A DNA stretch of 64,000 nt, taken from positions 1 through 64,000 of the forward strand of contig JABLUY010000194.1 in assembly GCA_013306675.1 (NCBI GenBank), read 5' to 3'. This stretch comes from Thraustochytrium sp. TN22 (lineage: Eukaryota; Sar; Bigyra; Thraustochytrida; Thraustochytriidae). The notes beneath the pieces were generated by a model. The model was not told where the DNA came from and did no database searches. It was given only the letters and a program-made list of their open reading frames with translations. The position numbers and the translations under genes are program-made. Positions within the stretch are counted from its first letter, which is position 1. Each line of letters starts with the position of its first letter. Positions 59,799 through 64,000 of the stretch are shown in pieces.

Positions 59799-61100
59799 AT
59801 GGGGCGCGCGACGGCGCGACGGCGCGCAGGGGCGCCGACGCGGCGAGGCCAGGTGGTGCGCGGACGCAGCACGCCCGTCGTGAAAGCCCGCGAGGCTGGC
59901 CAACGGAGGCACGACGGCCAGCGCGGCGGCGACAACGATAGCGTGCTGGTGAGACGCCACCAAGGAGGCGCGCGGCACAGTGAGGCGGCGCTGCGGAAGC
60001 GGCAGCAGCAGCACCGGCACGAGCGGCAGCTGCGTCTGGACCAGGAAGCGCGACGCAAACGCAGGGAGCGGCAACAGCTGAAGCAGCAGCAGCACAAGCG
60101 CAAAGGGGACCTGCACGAGGACCTGGACACGGAGGACGAGGACGACGATGGCAATGGGCGCTGGGGGCGCGCGTCGCTGGGCTGGTTCTGGCTGCTGGCC
60201 TGGGTCGTGGTGCTCATCACCGTGCCGCTGGTGTGGGTCATGTACTGGCGCGCGCGCCGCTCGCTCAAATGGCTGACGTGGCCCGAGTACCGCACGGCGT
60301 TTTGCGTGTGGCTCTTCCACGAGCTGGGCTTTCGCGAAGACGAGCCAGGGCGCAAGATGTACTTGGCGCTGCCCGGCACCTCGCGGCTCGCGCTGCTGCC
60401 GCTGCGCTTCTGGCTGCCCATCGCGCGCTTCCTCAGCCGGTACTGGGTCGACCACCGCGTGCATCCGCGGCCGCTCAGCCGCATGCAGCGTGAGATGAGC
60501 GCGCTGGCCTTTGCCGACGATGCGCTGGGCGAGCCCGCCATCGAGCAGGTCGTCATCCTCGGCGGCGGCCTGTCGACGCTGGCGCTCAACGAGGCCTTCC
60601 TCGGCAAGCACATCAAGACCGTCTTCGAGGTCAATCTCAAGCCCGTGCACCGCAGCAAGAAGCGCCTGCTCAAGGCCGCCGGCCTGCGCGCGCGCCACCA
60701 CTGTCTGGTCTCCACGCGCAAGCCCATCTGCGACAACAAGCACTGGCTCGACGACCTCGTGCGTGCTGGCCTGGACCTTGACGCCACCACGCTCTTTTAC
60801 GTGCGCGAGCCCATGGCCGCCTGGACGCCGCACGCTGCGCGCCGCTTCCTGCTCGAGGCCACCTCCGCTATGCTCGCGCGGCCTCACAGCAGGCTCGCCT
60901 TTGCCTACGCCGACGACAAGTCCGAGACTGGGACGCGCCGCTGGTGGCGCTGGCGCTCCACGTCGCCCAGTACCTTTGGCCTCCCGTCCGAGCGCCGCCG
61001 CTGGCTGTTGCGCCACGCCGTCCTCGAGCCCGTCCTCGACGAGCGTGTCGACGTTGACGCCATGGGGTTCATGCTCTGCGCCCGCGCCGCTGCGTCTTGA
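59799..61100 (+). CDS. Membrane-anchored LCM-family SAM-dependent methyltransferase
   Basis: 433 residues. Residues 1 to about 118 are basic and Gln/His-rich. A strong membrane span (LGWFWLLAWVVVLITVPLVW) lies at about 125-149. The C-terminal domain follows the leucine carboxyl methyltransferase/PPM1-like family: VVILGGGLSTLAL (SAM-binding loop, family GAGLDTRA), VFEVNLKPVHRSKKRLLKAA, LDDLVRAGLDLDATTLFYVREPM, then an aromatic/Ala helix (LAFAYAD). Family members methylate a protein C-terminal carboxylate or small molecules. The two residues after the Gly-rich loop depart from consensus (Asp to Ser, Arg to Leu), so the substrate cannot be named. The membrane anchor is unusual for this family. 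Confidence 0.75.
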   Translation: MGRATARRRAGAPTRRGQVVRGRSTPVVKAREAGQRRHDGQRGGDNDSVLVRRHQGGARHSEAALRKRQQQHRHERQLRLDQEARRKRRERQQLKQQQHKRKGDLHEDLDTEDEDDDGNGRWGRASLGWFWLLAWVVVLITVPLVWVMYWRARRSLKWLTWPEYRTAFCVWLFHELGFREDEPGRKMYLALPGTSRLALLPLRFWLPIARFLSRYWVDHRVHPRPLSRMQREMSALAFADDALGEPAIEQVVILGGGLSTLALNEAFLGKHIKTVFEVNLKPVHRSKKRLLKAAGLRARHHCLVSTRKPICDNKHWLDDLVRAGLDLDATTLFYVREPMAAWTPHAARRFLLEATSAMLARPHSRLAFAYADDKSETGTRRWWRWRSTSPSTFGLPSERRRWLLRHAVLEPVLDERVDVDAMGFMLCARAAAS

Positions 61101-61560
61101 TCACTGAGATTATTATGAGAGGCACCGGGCCGTGACGAGAGAAGACCAAGATGGCGAGGCGACTAGGCCTCAGGCTGAAGAGACCTCTTCATGCGGCCGA
61201 AGCTCAGTGCGGTTGATCGAGTCGCAAACAAAATTAAGGAAGACCGTGCCTTTTCGTGTTTGTTCAACCATGTATCTTGGCTCTTTCTGGGCTCCAAGTT
61301 ACGCCCCGTGACCCGCTACTTGCTTCATCATGATCATGGGCAAGTTGAGCCAAACTTCAAACCTCGCGCCCGGTCGGCGGTCGGTCGGTCGGTCGCACGT
61401 TCGTCCGCGGCGGGCGGCGGCCGCGGCGGGGGGGGGAGGAGAGAAGGAGGGGCGTGTGGCGCGAGCGGCAGCGGCAGCGGCGCGGCGCGGCGCGGCGCGG
61501 TGCGGGCGAGCGCCCAAGCAGCAGCAGGAGCATTGTCCATCGCATCGTGAAACGCCCGCG
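61101..61560. other. Intergenic, no gene seen
   Basis: GC-rich with a (GGTC)n/GCGGCGCG simple run near 61375-61400 and 61470-61500. It forms the leader of the F-box-like gene. Confidence 0.45.
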
Positions 61561-64000
61561 ATGCAAGCGCAAGCGCAAGCGCGCGTCTCGCAGCAGCGCA
61601 AGAGCGGCCACTTGATTGGCGAGATCACCATGCCTACTGGAGCCGTACTGTCCTTCGACTTGGGGCTCGATCCGCGTGAGAAGCTAAACATCATGTTCAC
61701 GACCATCCCCCCCGACAGCCCTCTCTTCCTGAACGCCGTCGCCCTGGCCGATGCGTACACCGCGTGGGCCGCTGCGCACCCCGGCGTGTATCCTGACGCC
61801 CAAAAGGGCGAGCCCGGCGAATTCGATCACGAGCCCAAGTTGCCCACGCAGGTGGAGCGGCAAACCAAGGATGACGCAAAGTCAGCGCCCAAGCAACAAG
61901 CCAAGGGCGGGGCTGGTGCAGAGCCCAAGCGGCACGCCAGTGCCGGGTCAAAGGCCAAGCAGCAAAGCAAGCGCGGGCCAGAGTCCAAGCAAAGGCCCAA
62001 GGTCGGGGCCGGGTCAAAGTCGGGGCCCAAGGAGCCCCCGGAGAAGCGGCGAGCGGGGTCCAACAAGGGCAAGGCGCGCGCCGCGATGGACCTGGCCCTC
62101 GTGCTAGCTGGCCCCGGCCGAGGCGTGGCGTCCTTCCTCTCGGGACGCGAGGCGGCGGCGCTGGCGACGACATGCCAAGAGGCGCAAAGGGCGTGTGCCG
62201 GGTGGATGCTTGACCTGGCCAAGGAGACGGGCGACTCCGTGACGGTGAACTGGCTGGCGCGGCGCTTCCCGGCACGAAGCGCGTGGAAGCTGCGCAGCGT
62301 GCGGCTGGAGCTGCCCGAAGCGGACCTTGGCGCGCTGCAGAGCGCCATGGAAGAGGGCAGTCTGGGCGCGCTGGAGAGCGTCGCGGTGGACTGCTTCGGA
62401 CTGTGGGGCGACCAGACCGTCGAGCTGACGAGCGGGCTGAGCGATAACATCTGCAAGCAGATACGGGACCTGCGGTTGGCCAGGTGCAGCGCCGTTGGGT
62501 CCCTGCGCAGCCTGCCGGGCCTGGAGCGAGTCGCGATCGAGTACACGCGGCGAGGTGCGCTGGGCGCGATGATCAAGGAGCTCCCGGCGCTTCGCGAGCT
62601 GCGCGTGTACGGCGCGGACGCGTTGGCGCTGGACCTGCACGGCCTGGAAAAGTGCACGCAGCTGGAGTCGCTCGAGCTGGTGCGCGTCTTCTTCGACACT
62701 GTGGCCGTGCCGAGCCTGGCAGAGCTGACCTCGCTGCGCAAGGCGACGTTGCGCGAGGCATCGAGCGACCTGGTGCACCTGCTGGACGCGGCGCCGGCGC
62801 TGGTGGAGGTGAACTTGGTGGCGCTGCCGTCGATCGAGTTCTCGCCCGAAGTGCTCTCCGGCTGCGCGCAGACTTTGCGCAAGCTTTGCGTTCGCGACTG
62901 CGAAAGTGAAATTCTGCCTCTAGACATGGCATGGTTGCGCAAGCTTGAAAACCTGGAGGAGCTCGTCTTGCGGCGTGTTTCCATGAACCTCCCGAGCGCC
63001 CTCCAGGCGGCGGCGGACCTGCCCAAACTGCGCAAGGTCTTTCTCGATCCCATCGAGCCGGTGCCGTTCGACAGGGACCCGACGTTGGATGGATTGGAGC
63101 GGCTGCTTCGGGATGCGGATCACCTGCGCGAGCTCGTCGTGCGTTCCATGTCCATCCCGGACGTGACGATCGACGTCAGGATTTCGGTCCTCCATGCCAT
63201 CGCAGCGGCGCCGGCGCTTGAGGTCTTGCAGCTCGAGGGCGTCACGGTGCGCTTTTTCAATCTCAAGACGTTGAGCTTCCCGAGACTTCGCATCGTGGAG
63301 CTGGGCATCAACATGCCGTTCGACACTGACTTTCCCCCGTTGAATAGCTTTCCCGGGGCGCGCGAGCTGACCCTGGACGTGTGCAGTGGGTGCAATGAGC
63401 CCACCCCGTGTGGTGTGCTGCTGGGCGGCTTGACGGAGGTGCGCAAGCTGGAGCTGCTCGCCAATGCCAAACAAGGGCGCACACAACTCCAGCTGCCGCC
63501 GCGGCTGTGCGAGCTGCAACTCCACATGCTGGACGTCCAAGTGATCAACACGGTAAAGCTCCCCGCCACGCTCACCTCGGTGACTGTGGACCAGATGGTC
63601 TACCCAAGGCTCGAGTTCCCGGCAGGGATCCGCAAGGTGCGGCTCTTCGCGGTGCGCGACGTAAGTTTCGCCGCGGGCGACTTTCGCCACGGAGCGCCGC
63701 AGCTGGAGCTCCTGGAGCTGCGCGGCTGCTACAGGGTTGACCTGGAGCACGTCCCTAGCGAGGCGCTTCGCACTTTGGTCCTGGATTGCTCGCTGGGCAG
63801 CGCATCGTCGACGAGCGTGCTGAAGCCGATCAAGGCCGGCGTGCAGGCCGTCGCCTTGTGCAACCACGCGAGTCTCGAGGAGATTGGGCCTGCACCTTGC
63901 TGGCTGCAAAAGGTGCGCACGCTGACGCTGTCCCGGTGCGTGCGGCTGCGGCATTTCAAAGAGCTCCAGCGCTGCGAGCGCCTCACATACCTGGACCTGT
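61561..64000 (+). CDS. F-box-like/leucine-rich-repeat protein, 5' portion only
   Basis: Open from the ATG at 61561 to the window edge (813 residues so far, no stop). A later in-frame ATG at 61630 is a possible start. Residues about 85-185 are a Lys/Gly/Gln-rich linker (PKQQAKGG and similar). GRGVASFLSGREAAALATTC is F-box-like. From about residue 235 onward come irregular leucine-rich repeats (LRDLRLARC, LRELRVYGAD, LESLELVRVFF, LEELVLRR, LELLELRGC), ending mid-repeat at CERLTYLDL. F-box proteins bring substrates to SCF ubiquitin ligases through such repeats. The F-box call rests on one short segment, so the SCF role is inference. Confidence 0.75.
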   Translation, partial: MQAQAQARVSQQRKSGHLIGEITMPTGAVLSFDLGLDPREKLNIMFTTIPPDSPLFLNAVALADAYTAWAAAHPGVYPDAQKGEPGEFDHEPKLPTQVERQTKDDAKSAPKQQAKGGAGAEPKRHASAGSKAKQQSKRGPESKQRPKVGAGSKSGPKEPPEKRRAGSNKGKARAAMDLALVLAGPGRGVASFLSGREAAALATTCQEAQRACAGWMLDLAKETGDSVTVNWLARRFPARSAWKLRSVRLELPEADLGALQSAMEEGSLGALESVAVDCFGLWGDQTVELTSGLSDNICKQIRDLRLARCSAVGSLRSLPGLERVAIEYTRRGALGAMIKELPALRELRVYGADALALDLHGLEKCTQLESLELVRVFFDTVAVPSLAELTSLRKATLREASSDLVHLLDAAPALVEVNLVALPSIEFSPEVLSGCAQTLRKLCVRDCESEILPLDMAWLRKLENLEELVLRRVSMNLPSALQAAADLPKLRKVFLDPIEPVPFDRDPTLDGLERLLRDADHLRELVVRSMSIPDVTIDVRISVLHAIAAAPALEVLQLEGVTVRFFNLKTLSFPRLRIVELGINMPFDTDFPPLNSFPGARELTLDVCSGCNEPTPCGVLLGGLTEVRKLELLANAKQGRTQLQLPPRLCELQLHMLDVQVINTVKLPATLTSVTVDQMVYPRLEFPAGIRKVRLFAVRDVSFAAGDFRHGAPQLELLELRGCYRVDLEHVPSEALRTLVLDCSLGSASSTSVLKPIKAGVQAVALCNHASLEEIGPAPCWLQKVRTLTLSRCVRLRHFKELQRCERLTYLDL

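Noticed and set aside
1-64000. tRNA or rRNA genes, and transposon or virus-like elements
   Set aside because: I scanned for tRNA B-box-like words, conserved rRNA blocks and transposase or polymerase motifs and saw none that held up. A covariance-model search would be decisive.

Overview
The window looks like a gene-dense nuclear segment of a GC-rich unicellular eukaryote. The genes encode cytosolic, nuclear and mitochondrial eukaryotic proteins: CTR9, an UNC-45 chaperone, ARL5, ABCF2, mitochondrial ribosomal protein L41 and a NELF-A-like factor. Almost all of them read through without introns. One convincing spliceosomal intron is visible, in the first gene. The Thr/Pro stalk built of PTxAPT-type units on a secreted protein, the short intergenic spacers and the surface-protein repertoire fit a stramenopile, perhaps a thraustochytrid. 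That placement is inference, and another GC-rich protist is possible. I saw no rRNA, tRNA, CRISPR array, plasmid or virus-like element.

Layout. 0.2-0.8 kb: a two-exon gene encoding two ubiquitin-like modules in tandem, the first FUBI-like and the second ubiquitin/NEDD8-like. 1.2-9.1 kb: a 2630-residue protein with a cytidine-deaminase fold whose zinc cysteines are all serine, then a SAM domain, EF-hand-like segments, an SR-rich tract and about 21 Tudor-like repeats. 9.2-11.2 kb: a doubtful small reverse gene and a mitochondrial leucine-dehydrogenase-type enzyme. 12.0-26.5 kb: four successive forward genes for secreted, single-pass membrane proteins. Three are paralogous LPMO/chitin-binding-4-like proteins and one is a 2573-residue PAN/apple protein. 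27.3-34.1 kb: ABCF2, an acidic protein with a CaaX box, and a four-finger C2H2 protein. 34.1-41.1 kb: about 7 kb of very GC-rich, repeat-laden DNA with no convincing gene.

41.1-51.6 kb: CTR9 (reverse), a 1599-residue protein with a divergent VPS9-like end (forward) and a NELF-A-like protein (reverse). 52.3-54.9 kb: mL41, a decayed gene fragment and ARL5. 55.7-58.5 kb: UNC-45 (reverse). 59.8-61.1 kb: a membrane-anchored LCM-family methyltransferase. From 61.6 kb to the end: the start of an F-box-like/leucine-rich-repeat protein that runs off the window.

How the genes relate. The 12-26 kb block is a plausible cell-surface module: carbohydrate-binding-type ectodomains on membrane anchors, three of them sharing a short cytosolic tail motif. 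CTR9 and NELF-A, both regulators of RNA polymerase II elongation, flank a single gene. The strongest candidates for something undescribed are the FUBI-UBL fusion, the deaminase-fold/Tudor-array protein, and the membrane-anchored LPMO-like trio that has lost the N-terminal copper histidine.
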